The notes below the pieces were generated by a model that did not search any database, was not told where the DNA came from, and saw only the letters and a list, made by a program, of their open reading frames with translations. Below, piece by piece: positions 1 to 8,398 of a DNA stretch of 64,000 nt. This stretch comes from JAGDMJ01 sp963809695 (GTDB taxonomy: Bacteria; Bacteroidota; Ignavibacteria; UBA10030; UBA6906). The position numbers and the translations under genes are program-made. Where the stretch lies: positions 62,001-126,000 of the forward strand of contig CAWEKI010000012.1 of assembly GCA_963809695.1 (NCBI GenBank), written 5' to 3'. Numbering within the stretch: position 1 is the stretch's first letter; the number at the start of each line of letters is the position of its first letter.

Positions 1-1
1 A

Positions 2-295
2 GGAAAACTGTTCAAAGGATTCCGGTCGGATATTCCCAACCTGAAAGATAAACTCCGTGAATTTCCCGAGCCGGCACCGCAGGGGACCGATTTTTATCAG
101 GCCGTGAAAACGCGAACGAGGTTCGCGCTGAACGAAGAAAACGCTCATCGGTCTGCGAGCCTCGTCAACATCAGTAAGATAGCCTGGCAGCTGGGTAGGA
201 CGCTCAAGTTCGATCCGATCAACCAGAGGTTTGTGGGAGATGAAGCTGCCAACCGCCTGGCGGATCAACACATGCGTGCACCATGGCATCTCTGA
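2..295 (+). CDS. C-terminal part of a Gfo/Idh/MocA family oxidoreductase (cut by window edge)
   Basis: The frame is open from the first bases and ends at the TGA at 293-295, so only about 97 C-terminal residues are present. The tail has the form usual in bacterial Gfo/Idh/MocA oxidoreductases: NEENAHRSASLVNISKIAWQ, then a GRTLKFDP stretch, then FVGDEAANRLADQHMRAPW. Family members are NAD(P)-dependent sugar or sugar-derivative dehydrogenases. The nucleotide-binding half lies outside the window, so signal peptide and substrate cannot be judged. It lies just upstream of DUF1080 genes and a second Gfo/Idh/MocA gene (5200-6540), which suggests a shared glycoside-oxidation role (inference). Confidence 0.8.
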   Translation, partial: GKLFKGFRSDIPNLKDKLREFPEPAPQGTDFYQAVKTRTRFALNEENAHRSASLVNISKIAWQLGRTLKFDPINQRFVGDEAANRLADQHMRAPWHL

Positions 296-306
296 GGAAG
301 CAACTC

Positions 307-3300
307 ATGAAACATTTTGTTGCGGTAGCACTCTGTGTGCTGTTCGAATCATTTGCTACGGGTTGCTCGGCGACGAGACCGGACGCGGGCTCCGCATCCC
401 AGGCAGCCGGAATCACATTGCAGGAGCTCCTGTCCCGTCTTCCGGCGCACGATGCTGCCGAACAGCGATGGGTCAGCGCGCTGCTTCTCGAATCAGGTCC
501 GGAGAGTATTGGAAAGATCTGTGCCCGGCTTGATACGCTCAAACCGGGAAGCGATGCACAGGTCCGCTATGCGCTGAGCGGCATGACCTCCTTTGCCACT
601 CTGCCTGGCCATGAAGCGGACCGGGTGAAGTATGCCGGGGCCCTCTGTTCGTCGGTTGATGCCATGCACGCCCCGCTTGCGCAGGCATTCGTGATCGAAC
701 AGCTCCGGCTGGCCGGCGGTCCGGAATCGGTAGGAACACTGAGCCGATTCCTTGTCGACGAAAGGCTCTGTGAGCCGGCCGTCCAGGCACTCCTTTCGAT
801 CCATTCTCCCGAAATCGGTCCCAAAATACTCGACGCACTCCGCCGTGTTGATGGGTCCAGGAAAGTCACTCTCGTCAAAGCCCTGGGGGAGCTGCGGGTC
901 CGTGACGCCGTCCCAGACCTGATGAAGTGGACGAAGGAAGACGATCCGGACCTTCGCGACGCTTCGCTGGCGGCACTTGCGGCGATCGGGGATCCGCGGT
1001 CCGCTGATCTGATCCTGGACCCCGTACTGCAACTGACGTACGCGCGGCGCCTCGCCGATGACGGAACCTTTGACCTCCCCGAGCGGATCTGCCGCAAGCT
1101 GCTTCCGACGATGTCCACCACGATTGGACCAGGTGTTCACGCCGCTGCGCTTCGGCTGCTCGCGGATATTCTGGGAGCGCGCGCGAATGATGACCTCGTC
1201 GCCGCTGCGCGGGACTCCAACGTCGAGCTCCGTTCCGCAGCGCTCGATATTGCCAGCGGAATGAAGGGGGAAGGGGTGACCGAGCGGTGGCTCTCCACGA
1301 TGCAGCAGGCCGATCCCGACCTCCGTGCGGGGATCATCCGGATGCTCGGGCGTCGCAATGACCCGGCGGCTCTGCCGGCGATAAATCACGCGCTGAGCGA
1401 TCGGGAGCCATCCGTGAGAATCGCAGCGGTGGAAGCCGCAGCGCAGCTCGGCGGTGCCGATGCCATCGACGGCATCCTGGGACTGCTTGAGCGTACCGAA
1501 CGGGCCGATGAGATCGCCGCTGTCCGCGATGCGATCGTTCCGTTCCCGCTCAAGTATACCGTGCCGGCTGCGGTCCGGGAACTGAACTCCGCAACTCCTA
1601 AGGCACGGGTCATGCTCCTGCAGTTCTGTTCCGGTTGCGGCAACCTGGTGCCCTTTTCAGCAATATACCCGTTCGTGCGTGACGAATCGGTTCCGGTGCG
1701 TCTGGCCGCCATCAAGACGCTCGAGAATGTGGCGGAGCCGGGGGATGTGACACATCTTGTCCAGATGCTCCTCGAAGCCCGCAGTGATGCTGAATGGACC
1801 GCATTGCAGCGCGCACTCGCGGCTACAGCAGCCAGGAATCCTACCTCGGCATCGCGGGCAGACGTCATTCTTGCCGCCCTGGATACTGCCGGTGCCAGGA
1901 ATAGAGTAACGTTGCTCCGTGCACTTGGACGGGTCGGGGGAACGAAGTCTCTGGCGGCGCTATCGCGCGGGATCACGAGCAAGGATGCGGCGGTGAAAGA
2001 TGCCTCTCTCCGCGCGCTTGCGGATTGGCCCGATGCTGAGGGGTTTGACTCGCTCCTCGCAGTGGCGGGGAGCAAACAACCGCTCAACTATAGAGTCCTC
2101 GCCCTCCGCGGATGCCTGCGCATTCTGGACGATGCCGGATTTTCCGCTGACCGGTCCGCCCGCCTCCTCGGAAATGTCATGGCCGTGTCGGAACGCCCCG
2201 AAGAAAAACGGATGGTCCTGGCCTCTCTCGGCAAGACCCGCTCACTGGAAGCTCTCCGGATTGCCTCAGACTACCTTGCCGATGACTCGGTTGGGCTGGA
2301 TGCGGCCCTAGCCATTCAAAAGATGACCGCATCCGAAGAGGAAGAGGTGCATCATCAGACTCTCAAAGACGCCAATGTCATCCGATTCTTCGTCGAGAAG
2401 AACGCCAGCCCGAACGTCCGTGCGCAAATCAGAGAATACCGGGACGCCCAAGCGAGCAAGAATGATCCTCCCGAAGGTTTTGTCGCGCTCTTCAACGGCA
2501 TGGATCTGAAAGGATGGAAAGGGCTGGTTGCCGACCCGCCGGCGCGAGCGAAAATGACGACCGAAGAGCTCGCCAGGGCGCAGGCTTCCGCGGATTCCGC
2601 GATGAGGCTTCACTGGAGCGTTGCAAACGGTATGCTCGTCTTTGATGGCAAGGGGGCAAACCTCTGCACGGCTGCCGATTATGAGGACTTTGAGCTGCTC
2701 GTCGACTGGAAGATCGAGAAGAACGGAGACAGCGGGATCTACCTGCGCGGCTCGCCTCAAGTGCAAATCTGGGATCCGGTGCAATGGCCAGAGGGCTCCG
2801 GCGGTCTCTATAATAATCAGAAGGGATCCAGCAAGCCGCTGCGGAAAGCGGACAACCCGGTTGGGGAATGGAACACGTTCCGCATCCGCATGATCGGCGA
2901 CCGGGTAACGGTCTATCTCAACAATGTCCTGGTCGTGGACAGTGTTGCGATGGAGAACTACTGGGAGCGTGAGAAGCCCATCTATCCGACCGGCGCAATC
3001 GAACTGCAGTCGCATAGCTCCCCCCTCTATTTCCGAAATATCTTTGTCCGGGAGATCTCCCGGAAAAAGGAACCGCATACGTATCTCCTGTTCAATGGAA
3101 AGGACCTTACTGGTTGGGAGCTTGTCGGCGGATCGACTCCGTGGGGAGTGAAGGAGGGCGTGCTGTATACTGAAGGAGGGGGAGGCGGATGGATCTCGAC
3201 GGTGAAGGAATATGACAATTTCAAGTTAGACCTCGAATTCCGCGTGCCGGAAGGGGGAAATAGCGGCGTGTTCCTCAGAACACCCCGCGAAGGAGACCCG

Positions 3301-3639
3301 GCGTACGTCGGCATGGAAATCCAGGTGCTTGATGACTATGCTCCGGTCTACGCCAATCTTCACCCGTGGCAGTACACGGGAAGCATCTACGGTGTACAAC
3401 CTCCATCCGTTCGTGCAAGCAAGAAAGCGGGCGAGTGGCAGCACTATGTGATCGTCGCCGATGGGCCTCACGTGACTGTGACGCTGAACGAGCAGCGTAT
3501 CGTTGACGCAGATCTTATCTCCCAGATGGACAAGGAGCAAACGCATCCCGGGCTGAAACGCAGAGGAGGGTACATCGGGCTTCAGAATCACAGTACCAGA
3601 ATCGAATACCGTAATATCCGCATCACCGAGTTGAACTGA
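307..3639 (+). CDS. Lipoprotein with HEAT repeats and two C-terminal DUF1080 (3-keto-disaccharide hydrolase) domains
   Basis: The start at 307 is preferred because GAGGAAG lies about 6 bases upstream. An in-frame ATG at 283 would overlap the previous gene and has no such site. The 1110-residue product begins with a lipoprotein signal with the lipid-acceptor Cys at about residue 20. Residues 30-700 are helical repeats of HEAT type, with recurring patterns such as LRDASLAALAAIGDPR and VRIAAVEAAAQLGG. Two beta-sandwich DUF1080 domains (PF06439) follow, starting near 722 (ALFNGMDLKGW) and 923 (LLFNGKDLTGW). Members of this family are linked to hydrolysis or elimination of 3-keto-glycosides. The tandem arrangement on a HEAT scaffold is unusual. 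A surface or periplasmic role is inferred. Confidence 0.85.
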   Translation: MKHFVAVALCVLFESFATGCSATRPDAGSASQAAGITLQELLSRLPAHDAAEQRWVSALLLESGPESIGKICARLDTLKPGSDAQVRYALSGMTSFATLPGHEADRVKYAGALCSSVDAMHAPLAQAFVIEQLRLAGGPESVGTLSRFLVDERLCEPAVQALLSIHSPEIGPKILDALRRVDGSRKVTLVKALGELRVRDAVPDLMKWTKEDDPDLRDASLAALAAIGDPRSADLILDPVLQLTYARRLADDGTFDLPERICRKLLPTMSTTIGPGVHAAALRLLADILGARANDDLVAAARDSNVELRSAALDIASGMKGEGVTERWLSTMQQADPDLRAGIIRMLGRRNDPAALPAINHALSDREPSVRIAAVEAAAQLGGADAIDGILGLLERTERADEIAAVRDAIVPFPLKYTVPAAVRELNSATPKARVMLLQFCSGCGNLVPFSAIYPFVRDESVPVRLAAIKTLENVAEPGDVTHLVQMLLEARSDAEWTALQRALAATAARNPTSASRADVILAALDTAGARNRVTLLRALGRVGGTKSLAALSRGITSKDAAVKDASLRALADWPDAEGFDSLLAVAGSKQPLNYRVLALRGCLRILDDAGFSADRSARLLGNVMAVSERPEEKRMVLASLGKTRSLEALRIASDYLADDSVGLDAALAIQKMTASEEEEVHHQTLKDANVIRFFVEKNASPNVRAQIREYRDAQASKNDPPEGFVALFNGMDLKGWKGLVADPPARAKMTTEELARAQASADSAMRLHWSVANGMLVFDGKGANLCTAADYEDFELLVDWKIEKNGDSGIYLRGSPQVQIWDPVQWPEGSGGLYNNQKGSSKPLRKADNPVGEWNTFRIRMIGDRVTVYLNNVLVVDSVAMENYWEREKPIYPTGAIELQSHSSPLYFRNIFVREISRKKEPHTYLLFNGKDLTGWELVGGSTPWGVKEGVLYTEGGGGGWISTVKEYDNFKLDLEFRVPEGGNSGVFLRTPREGDPAYVGMEIQVLDDYAPVYANLHPWQYTGSIYGVQPPSVRASKKAGEWQHYVIVADGPHVTVTLNEQRIVDADLISQMDKEQTHPGLKRRGGYIGLQNHSTRIEYRNIRITELN

Positions 3640-3643
3640 CGTC

Positions 3644-3691
3644 TGGGGCCAGGTCAGGGACAGACCAGGGTCAGACCCTGGTCTGGCCCCA
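3644..3691. repeat. Intergenic REP-like palindrome
   Basis: A perfect 11-bp stem (CAGACCAGGGT at 3661-3671, ACCCTGGTCTG at 3675-3685) with a 3-base loop sits inside an outer TGGGGC/GCCCCA pair, with an unpaired stretch on the left side. The next T-run (3711-3719) is about 20 bases downstream, too far for a textbook intrinsic terminator. It resembles dispersed palindromic REP-type elements. It could also act as an RNA processing or attenuation hairpin between the two DUF1080 genes. Confidence 0.6.
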
Positions 3692-3737
3692 ATGAAACTT
3701 GAAAACAGTCTCTTTTTTTCTTAATTGGAGGACAGCC

Positions 3738-5183
3738 ATGTCTCGCATTTTGCTCTCCCTTACGCTTCTCCTGATGGTTGGCAGGATGTCCGTATATTCA
3801 GGGTTCGTCGAAGAAGCTACAAAAAGCCATCCCTCCACCGATGCCTATGACGGTTGGCATCTCGCCGTGCAGGCCTGGACCTTCAATAAGTATACCTTCG
3901 CGGAGGCCGTGGAGAAGACTGCTTCGCTTGGGTTGGACTGGATCGAAGCGTTTCCGGGTCAGGTGGTGAGCAAGGACCATCCCGACTGGAAGATGGATCC
4001 CTCGATGCCGGCCGAGCAGCGGGCGGCAGTCAAAGATATCCTCGCGAAGGCAGGCCTGAAACTTGTGAACTTCGGCGTGACAGAACTTACCGGGGACGAG
4101 AAGCAATGCCGCACGGTATTCGAATTCGCGAAAGACATGGGCATTCAAACCATCGTCTCAGAACCGGCAGAGGAAAATCTCGACCTGGTGCAGCGGCTCT
4201 GCAAGGAATACAACATCAAGGTGGCGATTCACAACCATCCGAAGCCGTCGCACTACTGGAACCCCGAGCTGGTTCTGAAAGCCACGAAGAACCGCGCTCC
4301 CTGGATCGGCGCCTGTGCCGACATCGGCCACTGGGCCCGCAGCGGTGTCCGTCCGATTGATGGCATCAAGATGCTCAAGGGGCATATCATCAGCCTTCAC
4401 TTCAAGGATCTGAACGAATTTGGAGAGACGGACGCCCATGATGTGGTGTGGGGAACTGGTGTCGGAGACGTCGCAGGGGTGCTGAAAGAGCTCCATCAGC
4501 AAAAGTTCGCCGGCGTCTTCTCGATCGAATACGAATACAAATGGGAAAGCTCCGTGCCCGACCTGCGCGAGTGCGTGGCGTACTTCAACAAGAAAGCGGG
4601 CGCGTTGAAGAAGGGCGGGTGGTCGGACCTTCTTCTTCCGGATCTTTCCAACTGTGTGCTCCAGCCGAACAGCTGGAAGATGGAAGAAGGCATTCTCACG
4701 GCAAATGGCGGAGATGATATCTGGACGAAGGCGAAGTACGGCAATTTCGTGCTCGACCTCGAGTTCAAGCTCGACACGAACACCAACAGCGGTGTCTTTC
4801 TCCGCACCGGTAACATCAAGGAGTGGCTCCATACGGCGATCGAGGTGCAGATCCTGGACTCCTACGGGAAGACCGAACCCGGCCGGGAGGACTGCGGAGC
4901 GATCTTTGATTGCCTGGCACCGTCCAGGATCATCGTCCGGCAGCCGGGAGAATGGAATCATTACACCATCACCTGCAAGGACAACCGGATCTATGTGGTG
5001 CTGAACGGCGAGCGCATTATCGACATGGACTTGAACCAGTGGACGCAGGCGCACAAGAATCCGGACGGCACCCCAAACAAGTTTAATAATGCCTACAAGA
5101 ATATGCCACGGGTCGGGAACATCGGCCTGCAATACCACGGACACCCTATCTGGTTCCGCAATATCAAGATCCGAACTATCTGA
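3738..5183 (+). CDS. Exported sugar isomerase/epimerase-like TIM barrel fused to a DUF1080 domain
   Basis: The ATG at 3738 follows TTGGAGGACAGCC, a good ribosome site; the upstream in-frame ATG at 3699 lacks one and would hide the signal peptide. The 481-residue product starts with a hydrophobic signal (SRILLSLTLLLMVG). Residues 35-290 form a xylose-isomerase-like AP-endonuclease-2 barrel, with metal-ligand-like motifs such as IHNHPKP, CADIGHWARSG, SLHFKDL and FSIEYEYKW. From about 293 a DUF1080 domain follows (NSGVFLRTG, VEIQILDSYGK, QYHGHPIWFRNI). Sugar-phosphate isomerase-like barrels, DUF1080 proteins and Gfo/Idh/MocA enzymes co-occur in 3-keto-glycoside clusters. The fusion would join two of these activities in one exported chain (inference). 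Confidence 0.82.
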   Translation: MSRILLSLTLLLMVGRMSVYSGFVEEATKSHPSTDAYDGWHLAVQAWTFNKYTFAEAVEKTASLGLDWIEAFPGQVVSKDHPDWKMDPSMPAEQRAAVKDILAKAGLKLVNFGVTELTGDEKQCRTVFEFAKDMGIQTIVSEPAEENLDLVQRLCKEYNIKVAIHNHPKPSHYWNPELVLKATKNRAPWIGACADIGHWARSGVRPIDGIKMLKGHIISLHFKDLNEFGETDAHDVVWGTGVGDVAGVLKELHQQKFAGVFSIEYEYKWESSVPDLRECVAYFNKKAGALKKGGWSDLLLPDLSNCVLQPNSWKMEEGILTANGGDDIWTKAKYGNFVLDLEFKLDTNTNSGVFLRTGNIKEWLHTAIEVQILDSYGKTEPGREDCGAIFDCLAPSRIIVRQPGEWNHYTITCKDNRIYVVLNGERIIDMDLNQWTQAHKNPDGTPNKFNNAYKNMPRVGNIGLQYHGHPIWFRNIKIRTI

Positions 5184-5199
5184 AGGAAAGAAGAGATCC

Positions 5200-6540
5200 A
5201 TGACAGGAATTGACCGGCGCAGTTTCCTGCGCTACACAGCGGCCGCGGGAGCGGGCGTTCTTCTCTCCCCCCTGGCCGGGCAGGGGAGAGCACAAGGAAG
5301 CACAAAGAGATCATCCTCGAATGAGGTGAATGTTGCCCTGATTGGGGCGGGAGCTCAGGGACAGGTGCTTCTGAATGCCTGCCTGAAGATTCCCGATATC
5401 CGGTTCAAGGCGGTGTGCGACATCTGGGCCGATTACAACCTGAAGCGTGCCTATCGTCTTCTTCAGAAGTATGGCCACACCCTGAACCCTTACATCGACT
5501 ATCACGACATGCTCGCCAAGGAAAAGGACCTGGACGCGGTGATCATTGCCACGCCCGACTTCTGGCACGCGCCGCAGACGGTCGACTGTCTCAACGCCGG
5601 CCTGCATGTGTATTGTGAGAAGGAGATGTCTAACACCCTCGACGGCGCCCGCAAAATGGTGCTGGCGGCCCGGCGGAGCGGAAAGCTTCTGCAGATCGGT
5701 CATCAACGGCGCAGCAATCCTCGCTACATTCACTGCTACGACAAACTGATCAGAGAGGCGAAGATTCTTGGCCGCATCACCACCGTAAACGGGCAATGGA
5801 ACCGGTCCGTTCAGCCCGACAGCGGGTGGCCCAAGGGGCTTGCGATACATCCGTCGGTCCTTCAGAAGTATGGATTCCGCTCGATGGAAGAGTACCGGAA
5901 CTGGCGATGGTACCGGCGCCTCGGCGGCGGCCCGATCGTGGACCTGGGTTCACACCAGATCGACATTTACAACTGGTTTCTGGAAACAACTCCCAGGAAT
6001 GTCATCGCCAGCGGCGGCACCGATTACTACGACAAAAAGACCCACGAGTGGTACGATACTGTACTGGCCACGTATGAGTATGAGACCAAACAAGGGCTCG
6101 TGAGGGCGTTCTATCAGACCATCACGACAAACAGTAACCAGGGGTATTCCGAGAATTTCATGGGAGACCAGGGAACGCTGCAGATCTCGGAATCCGGCAG
6201 CCGGGGGGGCGTGTTTCGCGAACCCACGGCCCCGGAGTGGGATCGATGGGTGACGCTGGGCTATTTGAAAGCACCCGTGGCGGCACCTAAGGCTGCGAGC
6301 GATGCAGTCCTCGACGTCCGCGAAACGCTCGCTCCGCCGCAGCATGAAATCCCGGTGAAGTTCAACGACCCGTACCACAAGCCGCATCTGGACAACTTCT
6401 TCAACGCTGTCCGCGGCAGCGAGAAACTGAACTGTCCGGCTGAAATCGGATATGAGACTGCGGTCACGGTCCTGAAGGTAAACCAGGCCGTGGCGTCAGG
6501 CAGAAAAATGACGTTTGACCGGAACGAGTTCAGGATATGA
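5200..6540 (+). CDS. Tat-exported Gfo/Idh/MocA family oxidoreductase
   Basis: The start at 5200 follows GAAGGAAAGAAGAGATCC and gives a clear twin-arginine signal (DRRSFLRYTAAAGAG, Arg6-Arg7); an upstream ATG at 5089 lies inside the previous gene. The mature protein has the Rossmann motif LIGAGAQGQV near residues 47-56, a CEKEMS segment with the usual catalytic-site Lys at about 141, and the IGHQRRSNPRY signature. At 446 residues it matches exported family members such as glucose-fructose oxidoreductase and glycoside dehydrogenases. NAD(P) must bind before export. The stop codon overlaps the start of the cytochrome c gene (ATGA), suggesting coupled expression and electron transfer to it. The substrate is not readable from sequence; a glycoside 3-OH is a guess from the DUF1080 neighbours. 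Confidence 0.88.
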   Translation: MTGIDRRSFLRYTAAAGAGVLLSPLAGQGRAQGSTKRSSSNEVNVALIGAGAQGQVLLNACLKIPDIRFKAVCDIWADYNLKRAYRLLQKYGHTLNPYIDYHDMLAKEKDLDAVIIATPDFWHAPQTVDCLNAGLHVYCEKEMSNTLDGARKMVLAARRSGKLLQIGHQRRSNPRYIHCYDKLIREAKILGRITTVNGQWNRSVQPDSGWPKGLAIHPSVLQKYGFRSMEEYRNWRWYRRLGGGPIVDLGSHQIDIYNWFLETTPRNVIASGGTDYYDKKTHEWYDTVLATYEYETKQGLVRAFYQTITTNSNQGYSENFMGDQGTLQISESGSRGGVFREPTAPEWDRWVTLGYLKAPVAAPKAASDAVLDVRETLAPPQHEIPVKFNDPYHKPHLDNFFNAVRGSEKLNCPAEIGYETAVTVLKVNQAVASGRKMTFDRNEFRI

Positions 6541-8396
6541 GGCCCTGTCAGAGATACGTGTCAGTGAGCGCTGCACTTTCGTTCCTGGCGTTGGCCACGA
6601 TTCTTCCGGCGCAGGAGACCAAGAATATTGGCGATATCAGCGACGGCAACCGGGCCCAACCGGTGCACCTGCTGAAGCTCTATGATGAACGAGGGGTCAT
6701 CATTCAGCCGGAGGACTCGCCGGTCGTGCCGTTTTCCACCCGAGAAACCTGCAGGCAGTGCCACGAGTACTCCAAGATCAGTGCCGGATGGCATTTCAAC
6801 CCCGCGAGTACAGATGTTCCGGCCGGGCGTCCCGGGGAGCCATGGATCTACGTGAATCGGGCGGCGGTCACTCAGTTGCCCCTTTCGTACCGTCGATGGC
6901 CGGGGACCTACTTGCCGGAACAGATCGGTATGAGTGCCTTCAGGTTCGTCAGCACATTCGGCCGCCAGAATGCAGGCGGAGGGGTGGGTGAGGACGAACG
7001 GTTCGAGGATGTGAATGATGCCCTGCGCTGGCAGATCTCCGGGAAACTGGAGATCAATTGTCTCTCCTGCCATGATGCCGAGCCGGGACACAACCAGGCA
7101 GAATACGCGCAGCAGACCACTCGCCAGAACTTTCGGTGGGCTGCGGCGGCCAGCAGCGGGTTTACTTCCATGCGCGGCGCGGCACGCGACATGCCGGACA
7201 ATTACGACATGTACGGGCTTGTGCTTCCTGAAAAAAGCGATGCGGTTCCTCCGTCCCTCTCCTATAATCGCTCACGCTTTGACGATCGGGGAAGAGTGCT
7301 CTTTGACGTCGCACGCCGCGTCCCTTCCGGACGATGCTACTTCTGCCATTCCTCGAAGGTTGTCGATCCATCGCGTCCCGAACGCTGGGAGTCGGATGAG
7401 GACGTCCACCTCAGGGCAGGGATGACATGCGTGGATTGCCACCGGAACGGTTTGGACCACAAGATGGTGCGCGGCTACGATGGGGAGAACGCCGGTCCTT
7501 CCGCAGCGACGCTCTCCTGCAAAGGGTGTCACATGGACAACGGACGGCTCGGTGCTCCCCGTCCCCTCCATGTGGGAATTCCGGCTGTTCACTTTGACAA
7601 GCTTTCCTGCACGGCGTGTCATTCCGGTCCCTGGCCGGACCGCATGACGTTCCGGGTGAAAACGGCGAGGGCGCATTCGCTCGGCATACCAAACGCGGAC
7701 AAGGCAGACGATGCTCTTCCGCAGGTCATGGAACCTGTTTTTGCGGTTCAGCCGGACGGGAAGATCGCTCCGCACCGCGCGGTCTGGCCTTCCTTCTGGG
7801 CTCGCATGGTGGCAGACAGCCTCCGCCTCGTCGCTCCAGAGACCGTGGGGCCGTTTATCAGCGATCTGGTCATCAAGGACACCACCAGGGTCATCGGGCG
7901 ATGGCTTACGCTTACGGATGCGGACATCGCCAAAGTGCTCGGGTTCCTTCAGCATCAGGATTCCACTGTGGGGACCCCGGTCTTCATCAGCGGGGGAAAG
8001 CTTCACCGGCTCTCGCCGGAAGGGACGATCGAGCGCGGCGAGCATCAGGCGGCCCGGCCGTATTTGTGGCCGTACGCGCATGACGTCCGCCCCAAGTCGC
8101 AGTCACTCGGCGTGCGCGGGTGCGGTGATTGCCATGACACGGACGCTCCGTTCTTCTTCGGGAAGGTTACGGTGGCTTCCCCCTTTGTCTCCGAGCGTGA
8201 CACGTTGGTGCGAATGACGAATTATCAGGAGGGGAGTGCGGCATCCGCATGGACGTTCGCCATGTCGTTCTTGTTCCGCCCTTGGTTGAAACTGCTCATT
8301 ATTATCTCATTCCTGATTCTGGCAGCCGTGGTGATCCTTTCAATGTTTCAAGGGCTTTCCCGGCTCATCCGTGCACTTTCGGCGGGGGAGGAATGA
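6537..8396 (+). CDS. Membrane-anchored heptahaem c-type cytochrome
   Basis: The 619-residue product overlaps the upstream oxidoreductase by 4 bases. It has an N-terminal export signal and seven CXXCH haem-binding motifs with first Cys at about 72, 175, 267, 298, 328, 358 and 529 (CRQCH, CLSCH, CYFCH, CVDCH, CKGCH, CTACH, CGDCH). A single C-terminal membrane span follows at about 586-608 (LLIIISFLILAAVVIL). The topology places the haems in the periplasm. The cytochrome b gene starts 2 bases after its stop, so together they look like a quinone-linked electron conduit. It was not matched to a named multihaem family. A role in accepting electrons from the Tat-exported dehydrogenase is inferred from gene order. 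Confidence 0.88.
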   Translation: MRPCQRYVSVSAALSFLALATILPAQETKNIGDISDGNRAQPVHLLKLYDERGVIIQPEDSPVVPFSTRETCRQCHEYSKISAGWHFNPASTDVPAGRPGEPWIYVNRAAVTQLPLSYRRWPGTYLPEQIGMSAFRFVSTFGRQNAGGGVGEDERFEDVNDALRWQISGKLEINCLSCHDAEPGHNQAEYAQQTTRQNFRWAAAASSGFTSMRGAARDMPDNYDMYGLVLPEKSDAVPPSLSYNRSRFDDRGRVLFDVARRVPSGRCYFCHSSKVVDPSRPERWESDEDVHLRAGMTCVDCHRNGLDHKMVRGYDGENAGPSAATLSCKGCHMDNGRLGAPRPLHVGIPAVHFDKLSCTACHSGPWPDRMTFRVKTARAHSLGIPNADKADDALPQVMEPVFAVQPDGKIAPHRAVWPSFWARMVADSLRLVAPETVGPFISDLVIKDTTRVIGRWLTLTDADIAKVLGFLQHQDSTVGTPVFISGGKLHRLSPEGTIERGEHQAARPYLWPYAHDVRPKSQSLGVRGCGDCHDTDAPFFFGKVTVASPFVSERDTLVRMTNYQEGSAASAWTFAMSFLFRPWLKLLIIISFLILAAVVILSMFQGLSRLIRALSAGEE

Positions 8397-8398
8397 CG

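Noticed and set aside
3711..3720. T-run as the tail of an intrinsic terminator for the 3.64 kb palindrome
   Set aside because: It lies about 20 bases beyond the stem, too far for a standard terminator, and immediately precedes the ribosome site of the next gene.
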